Of a DNA stretch of 64,000 nucleotides, positions 12,746 through 24,589 are shown piece after piece; position 1 is the stretch's first letter, and each line of letters opens with the position of its first letter. Under the pieces are notes generated by a model. The model had not been told where the DNA came from, did no database searches, and worked only from the letters and a program-made list of their open reading frames with translations. A program made the translations under genes and the position numbers. The stretch comes from Glandiceps talaboti. Taxonomy: Eukaryota > Hemichordata > Enteropneusta > Spengelidae. Location of the stretch: assembly GCF_964340395.1 (NCBI RefSeq), contig NC_135564.1:22435287-22499286 (forward strand), read 5' to 3'.

Positions 12746-13254
12746 TGTGCATATGCCTCTGTAACAACCATTCCCCTAGTAGTAGTGGTAGTAGCGTGTG
12801 CGTGTGCGTGTGCGTACAAATGACACTATAACACTGTATAGAGGGCCGCGTGATGTATCTTGGAACTGGCAACAGATCCACTGGGCTTTGGATGTGAAAG
12901 TCATGGCAAAGTTTGAATCAGAAGAGCTTGCTAAAATATTCAAACTTTATCATCAAAAAAATCAAAATCATCCACAAATATCTTACAATAAAAGTTGTCA
13001 TACATGGAAGTTACTAGGAAATCATATAAAAATATGAAATATACAAAAAAAAATTATGATTATAGTATTTATGTTAGCTAATATTAGAAGGCCAATGAGA
13101 AACAGAATATTTATTTTAATACCTGATTGTACAGTCACAATATTATGTCTAAAGGCAATGAACAATACAAACAGAAGCTGAATGACTCTGAGTGTAATGA
13201 AAGCAACAGATCAAAATGAAAACAAAGAAATAAACACATGACGAGAAACAAATG
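12746..13254. other. Non-coding spacer
   Basis: Includes a short (GTGTGC)n-like tract near 12795. An open frame at 12798-13037 has no recognisable domain. Confidence 0.35.
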
Positions 13255-13530
13255 AGTAGCTGGCTTGCAATCTACAAGTTACCAGTTACTGCCTTGCTGA
13301 TGTCATTGGTTTCTGAATCATCAGGGTAAAGTCCTGGGTCAAGATTTGAACCACAATTGCAACCCAGTCAACCCGGCTGTATAACTGGGGACCCGATAGA
13401 ATAGAGGTTGTTTATGAAGGATTTGAACCTATGTGCATAAAGATGTTGTTACTTTTATGCTCCCCAGGCAGTTGAGGAAGTTATATTGATGGCAAAATTT
13501 CTCTAAAATCCAGACATTTTTTATGTAAAG
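13255..13530 (+). mobile_element. Diverged tRNA-SINE copy
   Basis: Matches the SINE at 36155-36513 in order: 'gcttgcaatctaca', 'gggtcaagatttgaaccac', 'cagtcaacccggctgtataa', 'ggggacc', 'tgctcccc..gcagttgaggaag'. The RNA polymerase III B box is degraded and the (ATT)n tail is missing, so this is an old copy. Confidence 0.7.
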
Positions 13531-13602
13531 TTTGATTGTTATAAATAAATAAAAATAAAATACAACTGAGACTTAGTTTGTCAATGAATAGAAACACGAC
13601 TT

Positions 13603-14808
13603 CAGGGTTCCTACACTTAAAGCAAAACAAAATTCCAGGGTTTTTTCATCAGTTTTCCAGGGGTATTCGTATTGATTTGGCCATTTTCAAGGGCTGTTGA
13701 CCACTAAAGTATATCTTTGAATGACATCTAATTGTCTGATGTGGACGAGAAGAAATTAACAAGGGTTCCCATAATATGTCACAAAACATTAAAAAGACAA
13801 TCGACACTAAGCAAGTCGTTGGTTTCAAAACCATGTTTGCACACTAAGATTAAACGGAGAAACCTCTGTCCTATCCCCTAAGTAGTCGTTTCGTCAAGCT
13901 GGTGCATTGATTGTGTAAGATTTGAGTTGCAGCATTCGTCAGTCTAAGTCAGACATATCCAGAAAAAAAAATTAAAAACTAAAGTTTGTCCTCATTATTG
14001 TACGGTTTGATATGACTAGATTTAGACGTCACCAAAAAAATATTTTCTTCAAAATTTTGAATGTCATTTACGTAACGAAATTTCGAGTTATGAATAACTG
14101 AATACGTTCAGCCCTTGCGTCTCGATGTTTATGTACGGACGCCAAGTGTTGTAGAACATCGCGATTTCTCAACTCACCATTTAGGAATGTTACTGTACTG
14201 TACTGACAAACATAAAAAAGTAGTCTATTCTTTTAGAACATGTAAAACAAATACCCATTTATCGATGACATAAAAGTCAAAACCGTACTTCCACAACCCG
14301 GAAATTCAACTGCACTTCCCAAGGCCCTAGTATTGCCATGCGTGAGCTTGTAGTATGTCGACTCGTGTGCCAAACTTGTAACAATTTCTAATCGTGGTTG
14401 GTGATGCTTTGATACTCACTACAATGTTACAATAATCTTGCTAACAGACCTACTGTTACCCCCTGGACTGTTAAAATATTATGTCGCTGAAATGACAACT
14501 GGACTCAGAGTAGCAACAGGCAAGATCAAAACAAACATTGTGGTGCCCATTCAACTACGCATAGGCACGGCCTGTGGGTAAAGTGTCTTGTGGAACGATC
14601 GGTTGTCTATCTGGGTTTAATCAGCATGATTCATCGTGGTGGCGAAAGACTTTGAATATATTTTCACCATTTCACATTTACGAGACTCAGTGCAGTGAAT
14701 CATATGAATGGGTGGCTCAAGCACAGACATGTTGATCGTCAATATTAATCGATCACGATCATTTTCCAGGGTTTTCCAGGGGTAGGGAGCATTTTTCCAG
14801 GGTTTTCC
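13603..14808 (+). mobile_element. hAT-like non-autonomous element, copy 1
   Basis: Starts CAGGGTTCCTACAC and runs parallel to the reverse complement of 35277-36792 through many shared phrases (for example 'gtggacgagaagaaatta' and 'gtagtatgtcgactcg'). Its right end dissolves into a poly-G run at about 14809-14831, where copy 2 continues for some 45 bp to its TIR. It lacks the SINE present in copy 2, so it serves as the empty site. CAGGGTTC-type ends and 'ccctggaaaa' subterminal repeats are typical of hAT MITEs; that assignment is inference. Confidence 0.75.
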
Positions 14809-14831
14809 GGGGGGGGGGGGGGGGGGGGGGT

Positions 14832-15704
14832 TGAAATTCCAAGTTGACAGTGTTTTCAGTTAGAGAGATTTTCAACAAGTTGACAGTGTTTTCAAACAGA
14901 CAACTCTAGTGTTTTAAAAATAAAAGTTTAATATTTTGTTAAATTAAGTCATATTATGTAATTTAAGAACTGAGTTGTGAAGTTACTCTGTGTGGAATTT
15001 AGTACTGGATACTTGCTATGTTTACTTTGGGCAGTCATTGACACCAAAGTCAATCTTGCAGCTTTTCTGAAAAAAAAGCACTGTGGAAAACCAATTAATA
15101 ATATGGATATCTCAACAAAAAATATAAAATATTGTCAATTTTTTATCACTTTTTTCTCCCTATGGGACAAATTTTACATTTTAGATATCTGTTTAAAAAT
15201 TCTGCAAAAAAAATGACTTCTAGAATTGGTCACTCTATAAAATTCAACAAAAAACACAAGAAATAACATATATAACATTAGAAAATAAGTATAAATATTT
15301 GACACATACCTTGGGTATATTTTCTTTCACAAAGTCATTACATTTACTCTATTACTGCATGGTCTCCACACTTCTGAGTTTTGTGAATACATGAAACTAT
15401 AACTCTAAGCATATTTATATAAGATCTATTTATGACTGTTGATAACCTACTATATATATGTTATATATTTTCTATCTACACTATCTCAGATAATTAAAAC
15501 AGTAATTCACTAGTAGACTGACATTTACATATCAAAGCTATTTTCTATAACTTCCCACTCAGTGTCAATAATTTAGTAACAAAAATTGACTCTATCTTTT
15601 CATAACACCTGCACAACAATACTGTCAATGTCATTACAATTTGTACATGGTCTACATATTACCAAATTGAAAACAGAAGTCTGAGGCACTGTGAGTTGTA
15701 GTCT
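14832..15704. other. AT-rich non-coding stretch
   Basis: Contains 'aagttgacagtgttttca' twice near 14842 and 14877. The small frame at 14977-15216 is low-complexity and unsupported. Confidence 0.4.
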
Positions 15705-16075
15705 AAGGTACAGCTGTACAGCATACAAGTACCTTAGACTACAACTCACAGCGCTGTACAGCATACAAGTACCTTAGACTACAACTCACAGTGCTGTACA
15801 GCATACAAGTACCTTAGACTACAACTCAGTGCTGTACAGCATACAAGTACCTTAGACTACAACTCACAGCGCTGTACAGCATACAAGTACCTTAGACTAC
15901 AACTCAGTGCTGTACAGCATACAAGTACCTTAGACTACAACTCACAGTGCTGTACAGCATATAAGTACCTTAGACTACAACTCACAGTGCTGTACAGCAT
16001 ACAAGTACCTTAGACTACAACTCACAGCGCTGTACAGCATATAAGTACCTTAGACTACAACTCACAGTACTGTTA
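15705..16075. repeat. 40-bp minisatellite (about 9 copies)
   Basis: Unit core 'gctgtacagcatacaagtac' with 40-bp and 36-bp variants. The first unit is preceded by its own inverse ('gtgagttgtagtctaagg' at about 15690), so the array starts in a foldback. Confidence 0.93.
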
Positions 16076-16384
16076 CGATAATGGAACTTTATGTTCTATG
16101 TACAACTTTACCTGATATTCTGACTATAAATAACACCATTTGTTCCATGAATTAAGATAAATTGATTTTTTTCAATGTGAGATAGTTGAGACAGGACTGG
16201 CCTCTCTATTTTTACAGAGGGATATTAAGAAGGAAGTTTGGCAGCCATATTATTATTATTTATTATTTGTTGATGTTGATCAACTGACATTGACTAGTAA
16301 AGTAAGTAAGTGGTGAAAGTAACGTGATTCAAAGACTAAGTCAATATGAATTCTACTACCCCCAACTAAGTAATTCGATTAATT

Positions 16385-17560
16385 AACTTTCAGTTAACTA
16401 TTACATCCATGTTAGTTAACTGACACTTAGTTAACTATTACAGCCATGTAAGTTAATTAACTTTCAGTTAACTATTACAGCCATGTCAGTTAATTAACTT
16501 TCAGTTAACTATTACAGCCATGTCAGTTAATTAACTTTCAGTTAACTATTACAGCCATGTCAGTTAATTAACTTTCAGTTAACTATTACAGCCATGTCAG
16601 TTAATTAACTTTCAGTTAACTATTACAGCCATGTAAGTTAATTAACTTTCAGTTAACTATTACAGCCATGTCAGTTAATTAACTTTCAGTTAACTATTAC
16701 AGCCATGTCAGTTTATTAACTTTCAGTTAACTATTACAGCCATGTAAGTTAATTAACTTTCAGTTAACTATTACAGCCATGTAAGTTAATTAACTTACAG
16801 TTAACTATTACAGCCATGTAAGTTAATTAACTTTCAGTTAACTATTACAGCCATGTCAGTTAATTAACTTTCAGTTAACTATTACAGCCATGTCAGTTAA
16901 TTAACTTTCAGTTAACTATTACAGCCATGTAAGTTAATTAACTTTCAGTTAACTATTACAGCCATGTAAGTTAATTAACTTACAGTTAACTATTACAGCC
17001 ATGTAAGTTAATTAACTTTCAGTTAACTATTACAGCCATGTCAGTTAATTAACTTTCAGTTAACTATTACAGCCATGTAAGTTAATTAACTTTCAGTTAA
17101 CTATTACAGCCATGTAAGTTAATTAACTTTCAGTTAACTATTACAGCCATGTAAGTTAATTAACTTTCAGTTAACTATTACAGCCATGTCAGTTAATTAA
17201 CTTTCAGTTAACTATTACAGCCATGTCAGTTAATTAACTTTCAGTTAACTATTACAGCCATGTCAGTTAATTAACTTTCAGTTAACTATTACAGCCATGT
17301 AAGTTAATTAACTTTCAGTTAACTATTACAGCCATGTCAGTTAATTAACTTTCAGTTAACTATTACAGCCATGTCAGTTAATTAACTTTCAGTTAACTAT
17401 TACAGCCATGTCAGTTAATTAACTTTCAGTTAACTATTACAGCCATGTCAGTTAATTAACTTTCAGTTAACTATTACAGCCATGTCAGTTAATTAACTTT
17501 CAGTTAACTATTACAGCCATGTCAGTTAATTAACTTTCAGTTAACTATTACAGCCATGTA
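16385..17560. repeat. 37-bp minisatellite (about 32 copies)
   Basis: Unit 'gttaattaactttcagttaa' plus 'ctattacagccatgtca', 37 bp, with a palindromic GTTAATTAAC in each copy. Variants are 'gtca'/'gtaa' and 'tttcag'/'ttacag'. It lies about 200 bp beyond the LYSMD stop codon, in the gene's 3' flank. Confidence 0.96.
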
Positions 17561-17766
17561 AGTTGCATATTAAGCTTTCAAAAAGGATCACAAGACAAAT
17601 CCTCATGTCTTACAAGTCAGACCTCAACACCTTCATTAACATATGCATATAAGAACGTAACTTTATGCTGGCTGTACACAGTGATTGCATGGGGTCAAAT
17701 TTTTCCCTATATTTCTACCTATAATGACATACAGGAAATCAAATTGACCTTTGAACTTGACCTTTG

Positions 17767-18046
17767 TTATAACTCATAAAATCCTTGCTGGTCTTCTTGT
17801 AGAAGTTCTTCAGCTTGGCTATCAGCTTTCATTAATTTCTTGCCACCTCCTTCCTTTCCACCAAACAGCTTCTTGGCCTTAGCAAATATTTTAGGTGATC
17901 CAGTACTAGTAATAGTAGTAGATGCAGGACTATACTTCGTCTTTGGTAAACTGTCACCTTGGTATGCGGGAGTACATTTAGTCTTGTAGTCATAGTGACC
18001 TGCACGGTTTGGTGATGGTGGTAGTTTAGATTCCAACTCTTTTATG
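17767..18046 (-). CDS. LYSMD1/2: LYSMD1/2-like LysM-domain protein, exon 3 (C-terminus)
   Basis: Terminal exon of the LysM gene. The acceptor TTACAG ends at 18047, and the first base completes a Ser codon (AG|C) left by exon 2, so the phase agrees. It encodes the last 93 residues: a short helical start (IKELESKLPPSP), a linker rich in Ser/Thr/Pro/Lys, a basic KIFAKAKKLFGGKEGGGKK segment, an acidic stretch and the end GFYEL before TAA. The tail has no known domain. Vertebrate LYSMD1 likewise ends in an acidic stretch followed by a hydrophobic-Leu terminus. The Met-initiated frame reaching 18102 runs into the intron and is not the true 5' limit. Intron 2 is 3.7 kb and filled by repeats. Confidence 0.9.
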
Positions 18047-18102
18047 CTGTAATTGAGCAGAAAATCATAATGTGTCAAAGATATTGTACATTTGATCAAC
18101 AC

Positions 18103-18894
18103 TATTGTTCTGTTCGAGGTAATGGAAAGTATACAATAAATTGTATATTATTAATAAATGGTTCCTTATTCAACTAAAGAAAATAGGAGTGACAGGTTGG
18201 GCTTTTTTTGAGTTTAGAAGTATATCTAGACAACAATTTTATGCTACAAATATTTTTCAACTGAATGAACTGAAATAGTGTTATATAGTAAGAATATACC
18301 GTATTCATGCAGGTTAGCACCCTGGGTGGATTTAACTCGCCCACACCCTAAACTGGTGGATGGGCAGTAACCCATGTACCCTATTTTGTTGAGGCCAAAC
18401 CATGTCTAATATTTACATGTACTGTCAATGTTGCAAACGCGCAAACGTAACAGACTGATTATAAGCTCTGACGATACACAACACTTCTGGCCTAGAATAA
18501 TAATAAATATAATTATAATAATTAAGAGCACAAAAAATGAAATAAATTAAATATTCTGAATGACTGACATGTCACTGCCAAGTAAATTGTAACAATTTCA
18601 GAATGTAAGGTAAATGTAGTCACATATCGCAATCGATCAGTGATCACTCAATAAAGATCGGCAATCGTTGCTTCGTAAAGTCTACATACATGTACTAGTG
18701 TGTCATGGTTCATCGTATTAAACTTTATGCTTCTCCAATATTCTGTGTTGACTGTCTCAAAAAATTGACTTTTCAATCACTAAATTTGGATTCCAAAACA
18801 TCTAATGTCATCGTGTAAATGCTTCAGTCAAGCTTAATGTTGAATGAAATTTTTACACCCATCTCAAACAAGTACAGGTACAAGTACATCTACA
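18103..18894. other. LYSMD intron 2, unique part
   Basis: Intronic AT-rich sequence without recognised genes. 'gggtggatttaactcgcc' near 18332 may belong to a decayed element. Confidence 0.5.
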
Positions 18895-19738
18895 CCTGTT
18901 CAAGCATGTCTGAGTTATGGCTTTGGACATGAAAACTGCGCCAACATAATCGCTGCCAGGCAGCCATATTGGATTGTATCATGACGAAAATGGATATGCA
19001 CATGTATGTCATAGAACACTATTCTAATACCAACTTTGAATGAGATCTGTTCAAGCATGTCTGTGTTATGGCTTTAGACAGGGAAAATTCGCAAACAAAA
19101 TGGCTGCCAGGCAGCCATATTGGATCGTATCACGACGAAAATGGATACTGTATGCACATGTATGTCATAGAACGCTGTCTTAATACTAACTTTGAATGAA
19201 ATCTGTTCAAGCATGTCTGACTTATGGCTTTGGACATGGAAAATTCGCAAACAAAATGGCTGCCAGGCAGCCATATTGGATCGTATCATGACGAAAATGG
19301 ATACTGTATGCACAAGTATGTCATAGAACGCTGTCTTAATACTAACTTTGAATGAGATCTGTTCAAGCATGTCTGACTTATGGCTTTGGACATGGAAAAT
19401 TCACAAACAAAATGGCTGCCAGGCAGCCATATTGAATCGTATCATGATGAAAATAGATATGCACATGTATAGTATGTCACAGAACACTGTCCTAATACCA
19501 ACTTTGAATGAGATCTGTTCAAGCATGTCTGAGTTTTGGCTTTAGACAGGGAAAATTTGCAAACAAAATGGCTGCTAGGCAGCCATATTGGATCGTATCA
19601 TGAAACAAATTGATGTGCATATATATGCCATTGTATGTTGCCCCTGTACCAAGTTTGAAATATATCGGTCCAGGCATCTCCAAGAAACGGCTCTGGACGG
19701 AGGGACGGACGGAACCCAATCCATAAGTCCCCTGACTA
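18895..19738 (-). mobile_element. Family A modular element, minus strand
   Basis: Reverse-oriented ~150-bp modules ('gttcaagcatgtctgag', 'ggctttggacatgg', 'tggctgccaggcagccatattggat'). Its 5' end lies at about 19717-19738 (reverse complement AGTCAGGGGACTTATGG). The 3' signature (GCGGGGACTA plus hairpin) is missing near 18895, so the 3' end is truncated. It lies in LYSMD intron 2, in gene-sense orientation. Confidence 0.7.
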
Positions 19739-21617
19739 AAAAATGGCTGCCTGATGGCCATATTGGATCGTATCATGACATAAATTCACATGCATTTGTA
19801 TGTAATAGAACACTCTCCTTATACCAACTCTGAATGAGATCTTTTCAGGCATGTCTGCATACATGGCTTTGAACATGAAAAATTTGTAACAAAATGGCCG
19901 TCTGGTGGCCATACTGGATTGTATCACAACATAAATTCACATGCATATATATGTATGTAATACTAATAGAACATTGCCCTTACCAGAGTTAGTGCTAGGA
20001 TTTTTAAACTAATAGCCACAATCTTCATTAGTGGCGAAAAATACACATTTTTTTTTAGCCACAGAGGCATCTTATTAGCCACACAGTCTACATTTGCTAT
20101 GTGAATAGCAAAAAGATTAGCATGGGCTTACTGTTAGTAAATGTTTGGTTATTGCTTTGAAGTTGTGGAACACAACATTCAGTCACAGTTCTGACATGTA
20201 ATTATCAGCTAAATCTCTTAGTGCAGTGTGACCTGTAAAATTTGAATATGACCCAACGTATGGAAAACATATAAACAGTTTCATGTGCTCCATGGCCATT
20301 TCCTGACGTGGAGAGTACGTCTTGGGTAGTTTAGAAACTATGTGCTGTTATCATTATCTATCCATGTGATTGGTTACTTATTAACAGACAGGTTAAACAG
20401 GGTTGTTTGCATCAATATGACAGCCATTACGGTAAAGCCCCTTCCATTCATGGGCGAAGAGATGATCAAATAGAGTCTAAGACCACATCGGCAGACGGTC
20501 TATGCTGAAAACTTCACTCAGATAAATTCTAACGGCCATGTCACCATTTCATTCTCACTAAAACTTCAACTTTCTTTTTCAGCTTTCCTACAAGATCGAT
20601 GGCATTACGTAAATTTACCAAATTCAGTACATGCTCGATCTCAAGGGTTGCGTGAGCATGGTTCACACACGTAATTTTTAAGGCATCATTGAACTTCAAG
20701 AATAAACGAATCTCTAGGTGTATACCAAGTTAACAGTTCTCTTCAGCAACATAAAATTTTATCAAATGTGTCTCTGTCAAGTTGAAAGTTAACGCTGTCA
20801 TTCATGTCATGGAAGTTGGAACTTAGTTTGTGTACTTCAGTGCTGTATCCATAGTGTACTGTACTCTGTACGGCCCAACTCCGAGAAGGGCCGGGGCACA
20901 TATATTTCCAGGGAGTTATTACCATGGAAAATCGAAAGCCCAGAAAGATAACATTAAATCGCTGTGTACAATATTGTTGCATATAAATGTTATTGTGACA
21001 TTTTGGAAGTACAAGCTGTGTTTACGTGTATACAGTGTGCAGAAGAATGACATGTACAGCGTGCATGTAATTTGTAAACATTTGTAATGTATTTCGTGTA
21101 CATCTGTACATGTCGTGTGTACCAAATTTTGATGTTAATTTTGGTGTGAACACGTTCCAGGGAATGCTTTATAAAAAGGTGACTGCTGGAATGACAGTGG
21201 AATGATACGATCGCGAATAGGGCGGGCGAGGCACCGAAAACTTCCATTGACAGCAGCAAATTATACAATCGCCACCATGGCGACAACGCTATCATTTTTT
21301 TCCGTCAATTAGGAATTTTATTCACATTTTGCGACTGTGGCGAGCGCTAGCACTAATTCTGCTTACACCAACTTTGAATGAGATCTGTTCAGACATGTCT
21401 GCGTAATGGCTTTGGACATGAAAAAATCATAACAAAATGTCCGTCTGGCGGCCATATTGAATTGTATCACAAAATAAATCCAATATGCATATGTATGCCA
21501 TAGTGTGTTATCCTTGTACCAAGTTTGATAGAAATCTGTCGCACGCACGCACACACACACGGACGGATGAACGGAACCCAATCTATAAGTCCCCCTTGGA
21601 CTTTGTCTGGCAGGGAC
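19739..21617 (-). mobile_element. Second family A element, split by a TIR transposon
   Basis: Two further modules at 19740-19983 continue after the insertion at 21362-21617 with 'caccaactttgaatgagatc', a (CA/CG)n tract and a terminal hairpin: AGTCCCTGCC (reverse complement of 21607-21616) pairs with GGGGGACT. It abuts the previous element head-to-tail. The sequences on both sides of 19984-21361 join into one intact module. Confidence 0.7.
19984..21361. mobile_element. 1378-bp TIR DNA transposon, non-autonomous
   Basis: Termini CAGAGTTAGTGCTAG (left) and, as reverse complement of the right end, CAGAATTAGTGCTAG: one mismatch in 15, then shared GCCACA further in. The flanks are the 5-bp duplication CTTAC at 19979-19983 and 21362-21366. 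Removing the element and one CTTAC restores the family A module. No transposase frame is left inside. CAG-type ends recall hAT, but hAT makes 8-bp duplications, so the superfamily is open. Confidence 0.88.
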
Positions 21618-21757
21618 TAAAAAGAGAAAACAATTTTGAACAGCAAAGCATGGATTCCTGGCAAACAGAACTATTAGACTATTGTCATTATACATGTATT
21701 GTTGAAACGACAGTACCACTATGAATAGCATATCTATGGTACATATGTTTATCTCAC

Positions 21758-22161
21758 CTGCTATTTTCTTCTATTCTCTGTACTTCAGTCTTCATACTTC
21801 GTACTTGTCTGTCAATCCTGTTAAAAAAGTCCATAGTTTCATCCCTAGGTTCATCATGATGTTCACTATGTGTTTTAACTGGACTGGCTGCTTGTTTCAT
21901 CTCACGAGATTCTTTCTTTATTTCTACTTCAACTTTAGCTGCATCTGCCTCATCTTCTGAATCTGTATCATCCTTGGTTCTCTGTATGATAGGAGTCCTA
22001 TCAGATTTACAGTTGGTGCCATTTTCACTGCTAAGTGAAGCTGTTGCAGTTTCTAATAAATGTGATGGGAGTGGTTGATCTCCAACTGGGATATTTAAAA
22101 CTTTCCTAAGGAATATACTGTCTGTTGTAAATAACTTGTTGGCTCTCCTGATTTGTTCTAT
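21758..22161 (-). CDS. LYSMD1/2: LYSMD1/2-like LysM-domain protein, exon 2
   Basis: Central exon, read on the minus strand from the acceptor TCCACAG (ending 22162) to the donor CAG|GTGAGA (21757). It opens with IEQIRRANKLFTTDSIFLRK and continues VLNIPV, the second half of a LysM domain; vertebrate LYSMD1/2 have MEQIKRANKLF at the same place after YGVT. An acidic, low-complexity linker follows (residues about 90-160). The exon ends with MDFFNRIDRQVRSMKTEVQR, a short amphipathic helix matching the conserved '(D)FLxxLDxQI' helix of the family. Length 404 nt, entering in phase 0 and leaving in phase 2. The LysM fold binds glycans in bacteria; the animal LYSMD1/2 paralogues are intracellular proteins of uncertain function. 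Confidence 0.93.
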
Positions 22162-22196
22162 CTGTGGAGGTAGAAAGAGAAAACAAAGAATTTAAG

Positions 22197-24262
22197 AGGG
22201 CAAAATCTATAACTTACAAGGTTGTCTAACAGTATTTGCTTAATGGGTTGTAGAGGGCAAAATCTATTACTTACAAGGTTGTCTAACAGTATTTGTATAA
22301 TGGGTTGAAGAGGGCAAAATCTATAACTTACAAGATTGTCGAACAGTATTTGCTTAATGGGTTGTAAAGGGCAAAATTTATAACTTACAAGGTTGTCTAA
22401 CAGTATTTGCTTAATGGGTTGTAGAGGGCAAAATTTATAACTTACAAGGTTGTCTAACAATATTTGCTTAATGGGTTGTAGAGGGCAAAATCTATAACTT
22501 ACAAGGTTGTCTAACAGTATTTGTATAATGGGTTGAAGAGGGCAAAATCTATAACTTACAAGATTGTCTAACAATATTTGCTTAATGGGTTGTAGAGGGC
22601 AAAATATATAACTTACAAGGTTGTCTAACAGTATTTGCTTAATGGGTTTAAGAGGGCAAAATCTATAACTTACAAGGTTGTCTAACAGTATTTGCTTAAT
22701 GGGTTGTAGCGGGCAAAATCTATAACTTACAAGGTTGTCTAACAGTATTTGCTTAATGGGTTGTAGAGGGCAAAATTTAAAACTTACAGGGTTGTCTAAC
22801 AGAATTTGCTTAATGGGTTGTTGAGGGCAAAATTTATAACTTACAAGGTTATCTAACAATATTTGCTTAATGGGTTGAAGAGGGCAAAATATATAACTTA
22901 CAAGGTTGTCTAACAATATTTGCTTAATGGGTTGAAGAGGGCAAAATCTATAACTTACAGGGTTGTCTAACAATATTTGCTTAATGGGTTGTATAGGGCA
23001 AAACTTAAAACTTACAGGGTTGTCTAACAGTATTTGCTTAATGGGTTGAAGAGGGCAAAATTTATAACTTACATGGTTGTCTAACAATATTTGCTTAATG
23101 GGTTGAAGAGGGCAAAATCTATAACTTACAAGATTGTCGAACAGTATTTGCTTAATGGGTTGTAGAGGGCAAAATTTAAAACTTACAAGGTTGTCTAACA
23201 ATATTTGCTTAATGGATTGTAGAGGGCAAAATCTATAACTTACAAGGTTGTCTAACAGTATTTGCTTAATGGGTTGTAGAGGGCAAAATCTATAACTTAC
23301 AAGGTTGTCTAACAATATTTGCTTAATGGGTTGAAGAGGGCAAAATCTATAACTTACAAGATTGTCTAACAGTATTTGCTTAATGGGTTGTAGAGGGCAA
23401 AATCTATAACTTACAAGGTTGTCTAACAATATTTGTATAATGGGTTGTAGAGGGCAAAATCTATAACTTACAAGGTTGTCTAACAATATTTGCTTAATGG
23501 GTTGTAGAGGGCAAAATCTATAACTTACAAGATTGTCTAACAGTATTTGCTTAATGGGTTGTAGAGGGCAAAATCTATAACTTACAAGGTTGTCTAACAA
23601 TATTTGTATAATGGGTTGTAGAGGGCAAAATCTATAACTTACAAGATTGTCGAACAGTATTTGCTTAATGGGTTGTAGAGGGCAAAATCTATAACTTACA
23701 AGGTTGTCTAACAATATTTGCTTAATGGGTTAAAGAGGGCAAAATCTATAACTTACAAGGTTGTCTAACAGTATTTGTATAATGGGTTGTAGAGGACAAA
23801 ATCTATTACTTACAAGGTTGTCTAACAATATTTGCTTAATGGGTTGAAGAGGGCAAAATCTATAACTTACAAGATTGTCGAACAGTATTTGCTTAATGGG
23901 TTGTGGAGGGCAAAATTTAAAACTTACAAGGTTGTCGAACAGTATTTGCTTAATGGGTTGCAGAGGGCAAAATTTAAAACTTACAAGGTTGTCTAACAAT
24001 ATTTGCTTAATGGGTTGAAGAGGGCAAAATCTATAACTTACAAGGTTGTCTAACAATATTTGCTTAATGGGTTGTAGCGGGCAAAATCTATAACTTACAA
24101 GGTTGTCTAACAGTATTTGCTTAATGGGTTGTAAAGGGCAAAATTTATAACTTACAAGGTTGTCTAACAGTATTTGCTTAATGGGTATAAGAGGGCAAAA
24201 TTTAAAACTTACAAGGTTGTCTAACTGTATTTGTACTTTACTGGTTTGTAGAGGGCAAAACT
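22197..24262. repeat. 57-bp minisatellite (about 36 copies) in LYSMD intron 1
   Basis: Unit built from 'gggttgtagagggcaaaatc', 'tataacttacaaggttgtc' and 'taacagtatttgcttaat', 57 bp. On the gene-sense (minus) strand each unit carries CTTGTAAGTTAT, a good 5' splice-site match. The array begins only about 35 nt from the exon 2 acceptor. As 57 is a multiple of three, the minus strand has a 518-codon open frame of a 19-residue repeat; I regard it as non-coding. Confidence 0.97.
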
Positions 24263-24589
24263 TGGTAGCATAAACCTAACATAAATGTAGTAACTTGGTA
24301 GCATGGTCAGAGGTTATGCGTGTTTGTTCTTATATCCATTACTCCACGGCTAACTTCCTGCCTACATGGTCGAGCACTTCAATCGTTCTGTATGGCATGT
24401 ATGGTTTGTGGCTTATGGGAGTTTTCATGGCTGAGCTGGTTAAAATCAGGGTAATTATGGTACTATTCTTTCTCAGTTTTAAATTTTGGTTACATGCTGG
24501 ATACAAAAGAGCTGTCAATATAACTTTTTTAATGGATAAATTGCCAAACTGAACACCTCTCAATACAATGCTACTTGATAATACTAAAT

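Noticed and set aside
22158-24056. 518-codon and 108-codon minus-strand frames of a 19-residue repeat
   Set aside because: They translate the 57-bp intronic minisatellite; the unit is divisible by three and lacks stops by chance. It lies between two well-supported LYSMD exons.
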